From Dyadobacter bucti (GTDB lineage Bacteria > Bacteroidota > Bacteroidia > Cytophagales > Spirosomataceae), in contig NZ_SWFP01000001.1 of the NCBI RefSeq assembly GCF_005869225.1, positions 992,001 through 1,056,000 on the forward strand: DNA of 64,000 nt, written 5' to 3'. The notes under the pieces were generated by a model. The model had not been told where the DNA came from, did not search any database, and saw only the letters and a list, made by a program, of their open reading frames with translations. Below are positions 46,331 through 55,112 of the stretch, piece after piece (position 1 is the first letter of the stretch; the number at the start of each line of letters is the position of its first letter). The translations under genes and the position numbers were made by a program.

Positions 46331-48754
46331 TTATTCCCCACGTAAGCTCTTCACGGGGTTCGTCAACGCTGCTTTGACACTTTGAAAACTTACAGTTACC
46401 AAGGCAATTCCTATTGCCAGCACACCAGCAACCAAAAATGCCCATAACCTGATGTCAGTTTTATACGCGAAGTCCTGTAACCACCAGGTCATAGCGTACC
46501 AAGCAAGGGGCGAAGCCAATAGGATAGCTAGAACGACCGGCTTGAGAAAATCCCTTGACAATAGCATGACGACGCTGCCTACGCTGGCTCCCAGCACTTT
46601 TCGAATACCAATTTCCTTTGTACGATTTTTAGCCGTGAACATCGCCAGACCCAAAAGACCTAAACAGGCAATACCAATTGCTACTAGCGCAAACCAACCA
46701 AACAGATCGGCTACCCGTTCATCCGATTCGTACTGCCTTTGAAAATGATCATCCAAGAAAAAAAATTCAAATGCATTGCCGGGAAATGCTTCCTGATAGT
46801 CTTTTTGAAGCATTGCTACTGATTGCCCCAGATGATTGCTTCGTAATGCAATCGTCAAAAAGCTACTATTCCAGGGTATATGCTGAAAAATAATAGGACC
46901 ATTTGCCGTTTTCAGGGATTGCTGATGAAAGTCATTAACGACGCCAACAATCTTCTTAGGTATCACGTTGCCAATTTCCTGATTAATCGCCTCTTCAGCC
47001 GATGTAAAGCAAAAAGCCTTTAAGGCGCTTTTATTAACAATAACCGATTCGTTATCAAGTAATAAATCCTTACTGAAATTTCGTCCGGCCAATAACTTAA
47101 TGTTATACGTTGGTATAAAATCCTCATCAACAGCCAGCATACTGCACAGTTTGAAATCGGCGGCAGCCTGATGGAACCGTTGCCATTCGGCTGTCCAGAA
47201 AATTTCCTGCCCCGGAACCTCGGAGGAAGCAGTAACCTGACGGACACCGGTATGCGATAATATCCGGTCCTTGAAGAAGCGAATGTCATTGGTAAAGCTG
47301 TCTGTTCGCAATATTTTGGGGGCTTTAACTACAAGCTGCTGGCTGATGTTCATCCCTAAATCCTGCTGCTGCATGAAAGTAAGCTGCTGATTGATGACCA
47401 ATGTGGCAATAATCAGGAAAACCGAAGCTGTAAACTGAAACACTACCAGGGATTTACGGAACGATTCGCCTCCGGTTTGCTTAGGCAAATACCCTTTTAA
47501 AATGGCAGTCGGTTTAAACGAGGAAAGGACAAAAGCAGGGTAAAATGCGGAAAGAAAAAAACCCAGAAAAACCACAGTGAAAGATACGATCCAGAACAAG
47601 GGGTCCAGAAGCATGGAAAAGCCGTTGGTAGCCTGAATCCAATCGGAAAAGATCACCAGCGCCAGTAAGAAAAGGCCAATTCCGATGAACACAGAGAACA
47701 AGTTAAGGCCTAACGACTCAACAAGAAATTGCTGAATCAGTTGTCGTTTTGCGGAACCCAGTGCTTTGCGGAGACCTACCTCCTTAGCACGTTCAATTCC
47801 TCTGGCCGTGGACAGGTTTATATAATTTAGCCAGCCAATGGCCAGAATCAGGAAAGCAACCAGGATAAACACATAAACGGTACCAATTTTTCCGTTTGGT
47901 TCGACTTCTGATGCTGTTTGAGAATGGAGGTGAATGGAACGAAGGGGTTGTAAAACGAATGTTTGCGTGACTTTATACTTTTTTAGTTGTTTTCCGATAT
48001 GCTTTTCAATTACACCAGAAAGCCTCCTCTCCAATGCTTTTGGCAAGGTACCTGGTTTAAGTAGCAGATATGTATAGAAATTGGTCCAATACCAGCCTCC
48101 TGTGGCAAACTGCTGATTTTTAAGCAGATTCTGGATGGCAAAAACAAAATCGAAATGGATATGACTGTTCACCGGAATATCCGCAAAGACCCCTTCGACA
48201 ATGTAGTCACCTCCCTGCCAATCCGAACTTAACGAGAGCGTTTTGCCAATCGGATTTTGCCGACCAAAATACTTCCGGGCCGTCGTTTCTGAAATCACCA
48301 CGGACTCAGGCCGACGCAGCACCTGATTGGCAGCGCCTCTTAGCAACCGGAATGAAAATACATCAAATAGAGACGAGTCGGCGTAAAATGCCTTTTTCTC
48401 ATGATAGCTGATCAGTTCTCCCGATGGTTTCCGGTAACTGACCATGCCGTCTGCCCTGTGCAGCCGAACAAAATTCTCAACCTCAGGAAAGGTTTCTTTT
48501 ATGGCCGGAGCTTCGGCGTGGTAGCTGATTGTACTGCTGTTGGTAAGAACACCCTGTTTATAATCATCGAGTCGAATACGATAGATATTTTCAGCATTAG
48601 TATGAAATTCATCATAGCTAAACTCAGAGAATACATACTGAATGATCAAGAGAAAAGCGGCTATACCAGCAGCCAACCCAAATATCATAATGAACGAAAT
48701 TGCCTTATTCTTCAACAGATTACGCGAGGCAACTGTAATGTAATTTTGTATCAT
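46331..48754 (-). CDS. FtsX/MacB-family ABC transporter permease
   Basis: A 807-residue permease with two homologous halves, as is usual in Bacteroidota. Each half has a leading membrane helix, a large periplasmic MacB-PCD-type domain (about 40-240 and 450-640) and a three-helix FtsX domain (about 285-400 and 685-800). Motifs include IMIFGLAAGIAAFLLIIQYV, the coupling segment RAKEVGLRKALGSAKRQLIQ and its second copy NRTKEIGIRKVLGASVGSVV. No ATPase gene is adjacent, so its nucleotide-binding partner is elsewhere. Members extrude peptides or drugs or drive envelope processes; the substrate is unknown. The start is ATG 48754 rather than an upstream TTG. Confidence 0.9.
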   Translation of the reverse strand: MIQNYITVASRNLLKNKAISFIMIFGLAAGIAAFLLIIQYVFSEFSYDEFHTNAENIYRIRLDDYKQGVLTNSSTISYHAEAPAIKETFPEVENFVRLHRADGMVSYRKPSGELISYHEKKAFYADSSLFDVFSFRLLRGAANQVLRRPESVVISETTARKYFGRQNPIGKTLSLSSDWQGGDYIVEGVFADIPVNSHIHFDFVFAIQNLLKNQQFATGGWYWTNFYTYLLLKPGTLPKALERRLSGVIEKHIGKQLKKYKVTQTFVLQPLRSIHLHSQTASEVEPNGKIGTVYVFILVAFLILAIGWLNYINLSTARGIERAKEVGLRKALGSAKRQLIQQFLVESLGLNLFSVFIGIGLFLLALVIFSDWIQATNGFSMLLDPLFWIVSFTVVFLGFFLSAFYPAFVLSSFKPTAILKGYLPKQTGGESFRKSLVVFQFTASVFLIIATLVINQQLTFMQQQDLGMNISQQLVVKAPKILRTDSFTNDIRFFKDRILSHTGVRQVTASSEVPGQEIFWTAEWQRFHQAAADFKLCSMLAVDEDFIPTYNIKLLAGRNFSKDLLLDNESVIVNKSALKAFCFTSAEEAINQEIGNVIPKKIVGVVNDFHQQSLKTANGPIIFQHIPWNSSFLTIALRSNHLGQSVAMLQKDYQEAFPGNAFEFFFLDDHFQRQYESDERVADLFGWFALVAIGIACLGLLGLAMFTAKNRTKEIGIRKVLGASVGSVVMLLSRDFLKPVVLAILLASPLAWYAMTWWLQDFAYKTDIRLWAFLVAGVLAIGIALVTVSFQSVKAALTNPVKSLRGE

Positions 48755-49046
48755 AGCCAACGTGAGTTTAGATCAGACAATGCCGATGATGTCCTGTTTT
48801 AATTGATATAAACCAAATGTATAACTTATTTATTAGTTTAAAAACTATACAATTAGTTAAAAAGCAGAGCCGTTCGATTTTTGTACTGCCTTTAACTTGG
48901 CGAGCTTAGAAGAGGATGGAAAGGGCAAACTGAAGTGCATTACCCTACGGGGGCAGTGACCACCTATAGGGATTCCGAAAATGAATTCCACAGACGGTAT
49001 TGTACCTTATTTACAAAACAGCTCACTCAAAAATAAAAGCGGCCCG

Positions 49047-49493
49047 TTATCCGTAAATTACCAAAGCGCGGGGAGGAATAGTTAATCGGATCGCCTTACC
49101 ATTCCGCTCTTCCACATTGAGTTCGGCGGGACTCAGCTCTGAGGCGAACAAGCATCGCATACTGGAATTTACCTCATGCAAGGCGTTGTCTATAGTTGCA
49201 TAGCGTACCGCCAGATCATACTCGTCTAAATTCACAGCACAAAGGACCTCTTTACCATCCAGTATTCGCGACCAAGCAATCACCTGGTGTTCAGAGAGTA
49301 AAGTTGGGTCCGGAAAAACAAAATCGATCCCGTTTTGAGAAGTTGCCCGTATATAAAATTCGCCTTTGAGTAGAATAGGCCGGGTTTGCACAAGCGTATT
49401 TAGCCGCTCTAATTGCGCCGGGCGGAGCTTCTCGAGATGCGTATAAATTCCAAAGATCTGCTGATCGGAAGGCCCCCCAAATAAATTTTCCAT
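49047..49493 (-). pseudogene. C-terminal remnant of an alpha-amylase-type (GH13) enzyme
   Basis: The 148-codon frame lacks the catalytic barrel but reads like the end of an amylase: IYTHLEKLRPAQLERLNTLV, PILLKGEFYIRATSQNG, then EHQVIAWSRILDGKEVLCAV with NLDEYDLAV and a terminal LTIPPRALVIYG. These match the helix, the phosphate-poor beta strand and the C-domain of GH13 proteins. The ATG at 49493 is followed at once by mid-protein sequence (FGGPSDQQIF), so this is a 3' fragment that happens to start with Met. It might still be translated, but without the active site it cannot be an amylase. Confidence 0.6.
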
Positions 49494-49609
49494 AACATAA
49501 TAGACGCAACTGATTTCTCAAAAATAGAATCATATTTTACGTTTTGTATAAAATACTTGTATATATCGGAATATTATTTTACATTTACACTTTATTATAA
49601 AATAAAGTT

Positions 49610-49801
49610 ATGAATAAAGGAACAGTTAAGTTTTTCAATGACACCAAAGGTTTTGGTTTCATCGCTCCCGAACATGGTGGTGCGGATCTTTTTGTACATG
49701 TATCTGGCCTGATCGATGATATCCAACAAAATGACAGTGTATCTTACGAAGTTGAAGATGGCAGAAAAGGCCTGAATGCAGTTAATGTATCAGTAATCTG
49801 A
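49610..49801 (+). CDS. Cold-shock domain protein (CspA family)
   Basis: A 63-residue single cold-shock domain. It has RNP1-like KGFGFIAPEHGGADLFVHVS and the family start MNKGTVKFFNDTKGFGF. It binds single-stranded RNA or DNA and acts as an RNA chaperone. It is a stand-alone gene with an AT-rich upstream region and a strong intrinsic terminator 22 bases after the stop. Confidence 0.95.
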   Translation: MNKGTVKFFNDTKGFGFIAPEHGGADLFVHVSGLIDDIQQNDSVSYEVEDGRKGLNAVNVSVI

Positions 49802-49823
49802 CCATTTATATTTGCTAGCATTG

Positions 49824-49852
49824 AAAAATCCTCCCAACCTGGGAGGATTTTT
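49824..49852 (+). terminator. Intrinsic terminator of the cold-shock gene
   Basis: A 13-base-pair stem (AAAAATCCTCCCA with TGGGAGGATTTTT), a 3-base loop (ACC) and a T tract. It is a textbook rho-independent terminator right after the cold-shock gene. Confidence 0.92.
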
Positions 49853-49853
49853 T

Positions 49854-50432
49854 GTTTTATGACCGGTCACATCCGATTGAAAACTTAATATCATTTTAGA
49901 CCATTAAAAAAGTTTTTCGGAGCTGCGCACTTTTTCCAGTATTCAGTCAACCGCAGACGCGGAAACTGAAAAAATCATAACAGGGCTCTGGATCAGGCCC
50001 CGGATCGATCGGTAGCACTTGTGATTTGCAGCCGGATATTTTTTTCCCAATCAAATAATCCACCCGTTTCTAACCTGTGATTGATGCAACTTGTTGCAGC
50101 GCATCTGTAACAGTTTGCGCGCAAAATAGCCTCAACTTTATTGTTATTGCCCGCTGATACTTATCACTGATGAATTGATGAGTTAGTAAAGCAAAATGGT
50201 TTCAACTGTGATTAAAAGCGGTTATGACTGATTTGACAAACAATAATCTCACCACTAATGGGAGGTCATCAAGAACTGGTGTGCGTTTTTCACCTGCCTC
50301 GGGCGTTATGATGGGAGGCCGCAGTGGACACTTTGACCCTGGCGTCGCCTGATAAATAATGAAGTTTGAAAAGTCAAGTTCCCAGCAGGCTTGTCAGCCA
50401 GGTTTTAAATCTTGCCATTAAACAATAGAATT
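49854..50432. other. Region before the phosphoketolase gene
   Basis: No recognised gene. A 42-codon frame at 50224-50352 (MTDLTNNNLTTNGRSSRTGV, then RFSPASGVMMGG and RSGHFDPGVA) is glycine/serine-rich and could encode a small peptide, but it has no family and may be a remnant. At about 50085-50130 a TTGTTGCAGCGCATCTGTAA region has short repeated pieces of the kind seen at regulator sites; no factor is assigned. Confidence 0.35.
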
Positions 50433-52838
50433 ATGGAAATTGAAGAAGCTGGCCTTGAAGTAAAAACTTTATCGCCGGAATTACTGAGAAAAATGAATGC
50501 CTACTGGCAGGCAGCCAACTATTTATCAGTTGGCCAGATATACCTATATGGCAATCCGTTACTGAAAGAAAAGTTGACGCTTGAACATATCAAACCACGG
50601 CTACTGGGGCATTGGGGTACTACGCCCGGACTAAATTTTATTTATGTCCATCTTAACCGTATCATCAAACAGTACGATCTGAATATCATTTTTGTGACTG
50701 GCCCGGGGCATGGAGGTCCCGGACTGGTGGCTAATACTTATCTGGAAGGAACGTACAGCGAAGTTTACCCTGATATCACAGAAGACGAAACCGGATTACA
50801 GAAACTTTTCAAGCAGTTTTCATTTCCCGGTGGTATCCCCAGTCACGTAGCGCCGGAAACTCCCGGCTCCATTAACGAAGGCGGTGAACTTGGTTATTCA
50901 CTTGTCCATGCTTTTGGTGCTGTTTTTGACAATCCCTATCTGATCGCAGCATGTGTCATCGGTGATGGCGAAGCTGAAACCGGGGCACTGGCGGCAAGCT
51001 GGCATTCGAACAAATTCCTGAACCCCGTTCATGATGGCGCGGTACTTCCGATCCTGCATTTGAATGGTTATAAAATAGCCAATCCCACAATTTTAGCGAG
51101 AATTCCAAAAGAAGAACTGGAACAGCTTTTCCGCGGCTACGGATACAACCCTTATTTTGTGGAAGGTGAAGATCCGGACACCATGCACGAATTACTGGCT
51201 TCTACATTGGATATTGTGATAGAAGAAATCCGGGAGATACAGAGTGAGGCGCGGGTTTATGGATATCAAAAGCGCCCGGTTTGGCCGATGATCATTTTCC
51301 GTTCGCCAAAAGGATGGACAGGGCCAAAAGTGGTCGACGGGCTTCCAATAGAAGGAACCTGGCGCGCGCATCAGGTTCCACTGGCAGAGCTGGCCACCAA
51401 ACCAGATCACGTCCAAATGCTTGAAAACTGGATGAAAAGCTACAACCCCGAATTGCTTTTTGACGAAAACGGAAAGTTGATCGCCGAACTTGCTGAACTG
51501 GCCCCGAAAGGCAACAGAAGAATGGGCGCACATCCAAGTGCCAACGGCGGATCGCTCCTGGTGAACTTAAAAATGCCCGATTTCAGAGATCATGCAGTTG
51601 CAGTGCCTACCCCCGGAAATGTCACTGCCGAAGCAACCCTGCTCTCGGGTGGGTTTCTCAGGGATATAATGAAAACCAACTGGCATGAACGGAATTTCAG
51701 GATTTTCGGTCCTGATGAAACCGCTTCCAACCGACTTTCCCATTTATTTGAATTAACCGAAAGAACATCCACCGCTGAGATCGTTCCGGGTGATAACCAC
51801 ATTTCGCCTGATGGCCGGGTAATGGAAGTCCTCAGTGAACATCTTTGTCAGGGATGGCTGGAAGGGTATTTGTTAACTGGCAGGCATGGGCTATTTTCCT
51901 GTTATGAAGCATTCATTCACATCGTGGATTCGATGTTTAACCAACATGCAAAGTGGCTTCAAGTTACCAGGAACCTGCCATGGCGTAAACCAATCGCCTC
52001 GCTGAATTACCTGCTTACCTCGCATGTTTGGCGTCAGGACCACAATGGAAATAGTCACCAAGACCCTGGTTTCCTGGATGTTGTAGCCAATAAAAAGGCA
52101 GACATTGTCCGCATCTATTTGCCACCGGATGCCAATACTTTGCTTTCGGTAACAGACCATTGCCTCAGAAGCCGGGATTATATCAATGTGATCGTTGCCG
52201 GGAAACAGCCCGAAATGCAGTGGCTGGATATGGATGCCGCGATCAAACATTGTACGGCGGGCTTGGGCATCTGGAAATGGGCGAGTAATGACGAAGGCTT
52301 TGAACCCGATGTGGTCATGGCCTGCGCCGGAGACGTGCCTACGCTTGAAACCATTGCAGCTGTCCAAATTCTCAGAGAGCATTTACCTGAATTAAAGATT
52401 CGTGTTATTAATGTGGTGGATCTGATGGCGTTGCAACCTGAAAGCGAACATCCGCATGGATTGAATGACAAGGATTTTGATATTCTTTTCACCAAAGACA
52501 AACCCATCATTTTCGCATTTCATGGATACCCGTTGCTGATCCACCGCCTCACCTACCGCCGTACCAATCACAAAAATCTGCACGTGCGCGGATATAAAGG
52601 TGAAGGGACAACCACGACCCCTTTTGATATGGTTGTGCTCAATGATCTGGACCGGTTCCATCTGGCTAGCGACGTCATTGATCGTCTGCCAGGTTTAGGC
52701 GCAAAAGGTGCCTATCTCAAACAATATCTCCGCGACAAGCTGCTCGATCACAAAGCTTACATTAACATCCACGGCGAAGACATGCCCGAAATTTTGAATT
52801 GGACATGGAATTCAGATCAATCAACCTACCTGGTTTAA
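50433..52838 (+). CDS. Phosphoketolase (xylulose-5-phosphate/fructose-6-phosphate)
   Basis: A 801-residue thiamine-diphosphate enzyme, near the usual length of about 790-825. It splits xylulose 5-phosphate (and often fructose 6-phosphate) with phosphate into acetyl phosphate and glyceraldehyde 3-phosphate or erythrose 4-phosphate. Motifs: N-terminal [40 protein letters not shown], the TPP-binding [39 protein letters not shown], and C-terminal [20 protein letters not shown]. The start is ATG 50433 ([20 protein letters not shown]), with a TTG further upstream not used. Phosphoketolase genes in this phylum often lie near acetate kinase, universal stress and cation-ATPase genes. Here only remnants of the latter two follow. 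Confidence 0.96.
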   Translation: MEIEEAGLEVKTLSPELLRKMNAYWQAANYLSVGQIYLYGNPLLKEKLTLEHIKPRLLGHWGTTPGLNFIYVHLNRIIKQYDLNIIFVTGPGHGGPGLVANTYLEGTYSEVYPDITEDETGLQKLFKQFSFPGGIPSHVAPETPGSINEGGELGYSLVHAFGAVFDNPYLIAACVIGDGEAETGALAASWHSNKFLNPVHDGAVLPILHLNGYKIANPTILARIPKEELEQLFRGYGYNPYFVEGEDPDTMHELLASTLDIVIEEIREIQSEARVYGYQKRPVWPMIIFRSPKGWTGPKVVDGLPIEGTWRAHQVPLAELATKPDHVQMLENWMKSYNPELLFDENGKLIAELAELAPKGNRRMGAHPSANGGSLLVNLKMPDFRDHAVAVPTPGNVTAEATLLSGGFLRDIMKTNWHERNFRIFGPDETASNRLSHLFELTERTSTAEIVPGDNHISPDGRVMEVLSEHLCQGWLEGYLLTGRHGLFSCYEAFIHIVDSMFNQHAKWLQVTRNLPWRKPIASLNYLLTSHVWRQDHNGNSHQDPGFLDVVANKKADIVRIYLPPDANTLLSVTDHCLRSRDYINVIVAGKQPEMQWLDMDAAIKHCTAGLGIWKWASNDEGFEPDVVMACAGDVPTLETIAAVQILREHLPELKIRVINVVDLMALQPESEHPHGLNDKDFDILFTKDKPIIFAFHGYPLLIHRLTYRRTNHKNLHVRGYKGEGTTTTPFDMVVLNDLDRFHLASDVIDRLPGLGAKGAYLKQYLRDKLLDHKAYINIHGEDMPEILNWTWNSDQSTYLV

Positions 52839-52846
52839 AAAACAAC

Positions 52847-52927
52847 CATAAAAAAATACTCGTTACAACGGATTTATCCGCAGGCTCGCAAGTGGGCCTG
52901 CGGTTTGCCATTCAATTGGCTTCATAA
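52847..52927 (+). pseudogene. N-terminal remnant of a universal stress protein
   Basis: Right after the phosphoketolase stop one frame reads KKILVTTDLSAGSQVGLRFA then IQLAS and TAA (52925-52927). This is the standard first strand and helix of a UspA-family protein (KKILVxTDxS...GxRxAxxLA). The ATG is missing (CAT in its place) and the remaining roughly 120 residues are gone. It supports a former phosphoketolase/stress-protein cluster. Confidence 0.7.
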
Positions 52928-53183
52928 GGTAAGTTTGCACTCACTTTCTTTCATTCTTACAACATCCTGCCCACGACAGGCTGGTTATGTTTACCGGGCA
53001 CCACAGAAACCTGTTTGAGAAGATTCCTTTATCCATTAATCCGCTGAGTATTCGCATCATCCGCTAGTGCATTTGTTGGTTTTCAACAAGTTGCAGGGGA
53101 CTTGTAAATCTTCCAACTCCAAAATTTTTTAAATACATTGTTGCAATATTTGGAAACTTTTAGCAGCTTTGTCTGAAAGTCAC

Positions 53184-53321
53184 ATGCACTACTTTCAGAC
53201 CAGGTTTTTAGAAGAAGCCGACAAATTCATTGCCGGACTTGACACAAAATCTGCGAAAAAAGTATTTTACAATATCGACCTGGCTGAACAAACCAACGAC
53301 GAAAGTAAATCCGTGAAATAG
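53184..53321 (+). pseudogene. Truncated HigB/RelE-type toxin in front of its antitoxin
   Basis: A 45-codon frame: YFQTRFLEEADKFIAGLDTK followed by SAKKVFYNIDLAEQTND, then ESKSVK and TAG. The first 38 residues match the start of the phage-Gp49-like (HigB) toxins. Those usually run to about 110 residues and hold the catalytic part after this point. The abrupt change after ...TND suggests an internal deletion of about 65 residues joining the start to the natural end. The stop is 3 bases before the XRE antitoxin start, the usual toxin-first order. Confidence 0.7.
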
Positions 53322-53324
53322 AAT

Positions 53325-53651
53325 ATGAAAACGAAAGAAATTAAATCGTACTCGCTTGCCGAAATGAAAGATAAATATATCGGACAGGTTGGCTCAACTG
53401 AAAGAGATGAATACGAATATGAACTTCGTATGGACGTATTGGGACGAATGATAAAAACGGCACGACAAGAACGAAACTTGACGCAAGAGCAATTAGGGCA
53501 ACTTTTGGGAGTCCAAAAATCTCAAATATCCAAATTGGAAAGCAGTACGAATAGTGCAACAATTGATACTATTTTGAAGGTTTTTAAAGCATTGAAAGCA
53601 GATATTCATTTCAATGTGACATTAGAAGATCAGTACGTTAAATTGGCTTAG
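53325..53651 (+). CDS. XRE/HigA-family antitoxin and likely autoregulator
   Basis: A 108-residue protein. An N-terminal linker (1-38) precedes a helix-turn-helix domain at about 40-95: MIKTARQERNLTQEQLGQLL with recognition helix GVQKSQISKLESSTNSATID. The C-terminus KALKADIHFNVTLEDQYVKL is typical of HigA antitoxins paired with Gp49-like toxins. It probably represses the promoter upstream of the broken toxin. The next gene begins 2 bases after its stop, so it may now control that gene and those behind it. It is the intact half of a second degenerate toxin-antitoxin pair in this window. Confidence 0.88.
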   Translation: MKTKEIKSYSLAEMKDKYIGQVGSTERDEYEYELRMDVLGRMIKTARQERNLTQEQLGQLLGVQKSQISKLESSTNSATIDTILKVFKALKADIHFNVTLEDQYVKLA

Positions 53652-53653
53652 AA

Positions 53654-53959
53654 ATGGACGCAATCAAAATAAGGGTAAATAAGCAGATGGATGGATACTC
53701 ATTTAGTATCTCGCCATCGATTCGTGACTTCATCAGGAAACTTTTTCCCAATGCGCATCCCGCTAACAATATTTTTGTAGGGTACGACACAAAAAGCGAT
53801 TTTGAAGTTTATGCGGGAAAACTCGAAAGTCACATTTATCCCGCGCTATTGGGTGTTGACAGCAAGAGTGATCTCAACCAGTTCGACGAGATTCAATTCG
53901 TTGACACTCAAACAGGAAACATACTATACAAAGTAAACCCGCGTGACGAAAAAGTTTAA
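53654..53959 (+). CDS. Hypothetical protein, part of the XRE-nuclease operon
   Basis: A 101-residue protein with no membrane segment, reading IRVNKQMDGYSFSISPSIRD, then FIRKLFPNAHPANNIFVGYD and GVDSKSDLNQFDEIQFVDTQ. No family is recognised. It starts 2 bases after the XRE gene and its last 17 bases overlap the start of the next gene, so all three are likely translated together. Such tight coupling suggests it is a partner or immunity-type protein of the nuclease-like product that follows. Confidence 0.75.
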   Translation: MDAIKIRVNKQMDGYSFSISPSIRDFIRKLFPNAHPANNIFVGYDTKSDFEVYAGKLESHIYPALLGVDSKSDLNQFDEIQFVDTQTGNILYKVNPRDEKV

Positions 53960-54419
53960 TCAATATCTTGGGAAGGCTGGGCACCTGGCCATTATGTCTG
54001 AATTTTTAATGCTCGGCTGGAATGTAGCTATTCCTGAGGTTGATATTGGAGATGATATTTTTGTGGTTCAGGATGATAATGGAACATTAAGACGAGTGCA
54101 AGTCAAAACGTCAACATCCACCTCACGAAAAGATAGTTTCAGCGGCCAATTCAATGTGTCTGTCAAAAGTCTTCAGAACATTTCTAATATTCCCGTCCAC
54201 TATGTTTTCATGGTCAGGCATAACGATGAATGGTCGAAGCCAGTGATCATTCGACAGGATTATCTGCTTAACCATTTTGAAAATGATAAAGTAGGTTCAG
54301 CGGCTAAGGGAAATATTACGTTTTACTTTTCTTTCTCGAAAGGGAAAGCGGAATGTTCGGGACAGGATTTCTCTAAGTACATTAAGGATTATACGGACTT
54401 TCCTAAAATAGAGCATTGA
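53943..54419 (+). CDS. PD-(D/E)XK-like nuclease-fold protein
   Basis: A 158-residue protein with a GTG start inside the previous gene. The N-terminal half fits a PD-(D/E)XK core like that of DUF4365 or Hjc-type nucleases: a helix with E20 (GKAGHLAIMSEFLMLGWNVA), a strand with VDIGDDIFVVQD (D38) and a following strand RRVQVKTSTS with the Q53-x-K55 version of the motif. The C-terminus (PVHYVFMVRHNDEWSKPVII) is uncharacterised. It might cleave or bind DNA. The active site is inferred from the motif alone and activity is not certain. It is in the same operon as the XRE regulator and the 101-residue protein. Confidence 0.65.
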   Translation: MTKKFNQYLGKAGHLAIMSEFLMLGWNVAIPEVDIGDDIFVVQDDNGTLRRVQVKTSTSTSRKDSFSGQFNVSVKSLQNISNIPVHYVFMVRHNDEWSKPVIIRQDYLLNHFENDKVGSAAKGNITFYFSFSKGKAECSGQDFSKYIKDYTDFPKIEH

Positions 54420-54434
54420 TTTGAACCTAATCGT

Positions 54435-55064
54435 ATGAAATATATCCAGCCACAGGTTTTCCTTAATTCATTTACGTGCCCTCACTGTGGTGCAATCGCA
54501 AAACAAGATTGGTGGTGGATAATGAGGCATGGAAGTCCCATGCCTCATCCCAAAGAAAAACATCCTATAAGAGGTGGTAAATGCCAACATTGCGATTTGG
54601 TAACACTGTGGATTGAGGATAAGATGTATTTCCCAGACTCAGGCAATGCCCCGGTTCCAAACCCTGAAATGCCTGAACCTGTTTTAAAACTTTACTTAGA
54701 AGCCTCATCTATCAGCTCAAAATCCCCAAGAGGGGCTGCTGCCCTTCTTAGACTTTCGATTCAAGTTTTGTGTAAAGAACTCGGCGAGGAAGGAAAAAAT
54801 ATCAATACAGATGTTGGTAATCTGGTTAAGAAGGGACTTCCCATTATTGTGCAACAATCTTTGGACATTGTCAGGGTAACCGGAAATGATGCAGTTCATC
54901 CTGGGCAGGTTGATACAGATAATCCGGCAACAGTTGGACAGCTGTTCGATTTGGTAAATATCATAGTTGAATATATGATCGCTCTTCCCAAAAAAGTAAG
55001 CGGAATTTACAATAGTTTACCCGCAGACAAAGTCAAAGGAATAAATGACAGGGACGGAAAATAA
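54435..55064 (+). CDS. DUF4145-domain protein with zinc ribbon
   Basis: A 209-residue protein. An N-terminal treble-clef-like zinc ribbon has C15-x2-C18 (FTCPHCGAIA) and C50-x2-C53 (KCQHCDLVTLW). The DUF4145 helical domain follows at about 95-190, with RGAAALLRLSIQVLCKELGE, KNINTDVGNLVKKGLPIIVQ and ALDIVRVTGN-like DIVRVTGNDAVHPGQVDTD. The family occurs on its own or fused to restriction-modification and other DNA-linked enzymes and is often found in accessory islands. It follows the PD-(D/E)XK gene by 15 bases in the same direction and may be its partner. Confidence 0.82.
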   Translation: MKYIQPQVFLNSFTCPHCGAIAKQDWWWIMRHGSPMPHPKEKHPIRGGKCQHCDLVTLWIEDKMYFPDSGNAPVPNPEMPEPVLKLYLEASSISSKSPRGAAALLRLSIQVLCKELGEEGKNINTDVGNLVKKGLPIIVQQSLDIVRVTGNDAVHPGQVDTDNPATVGQLFDLVNIIVEYMIALPKKVSGIYNSLPADKVKGINDRDGK

Positions 55065-55112
55065 GAAACTGAGGTAAAACAAAAAGATCTGCACATTCGC
55101 CACCACACACGC

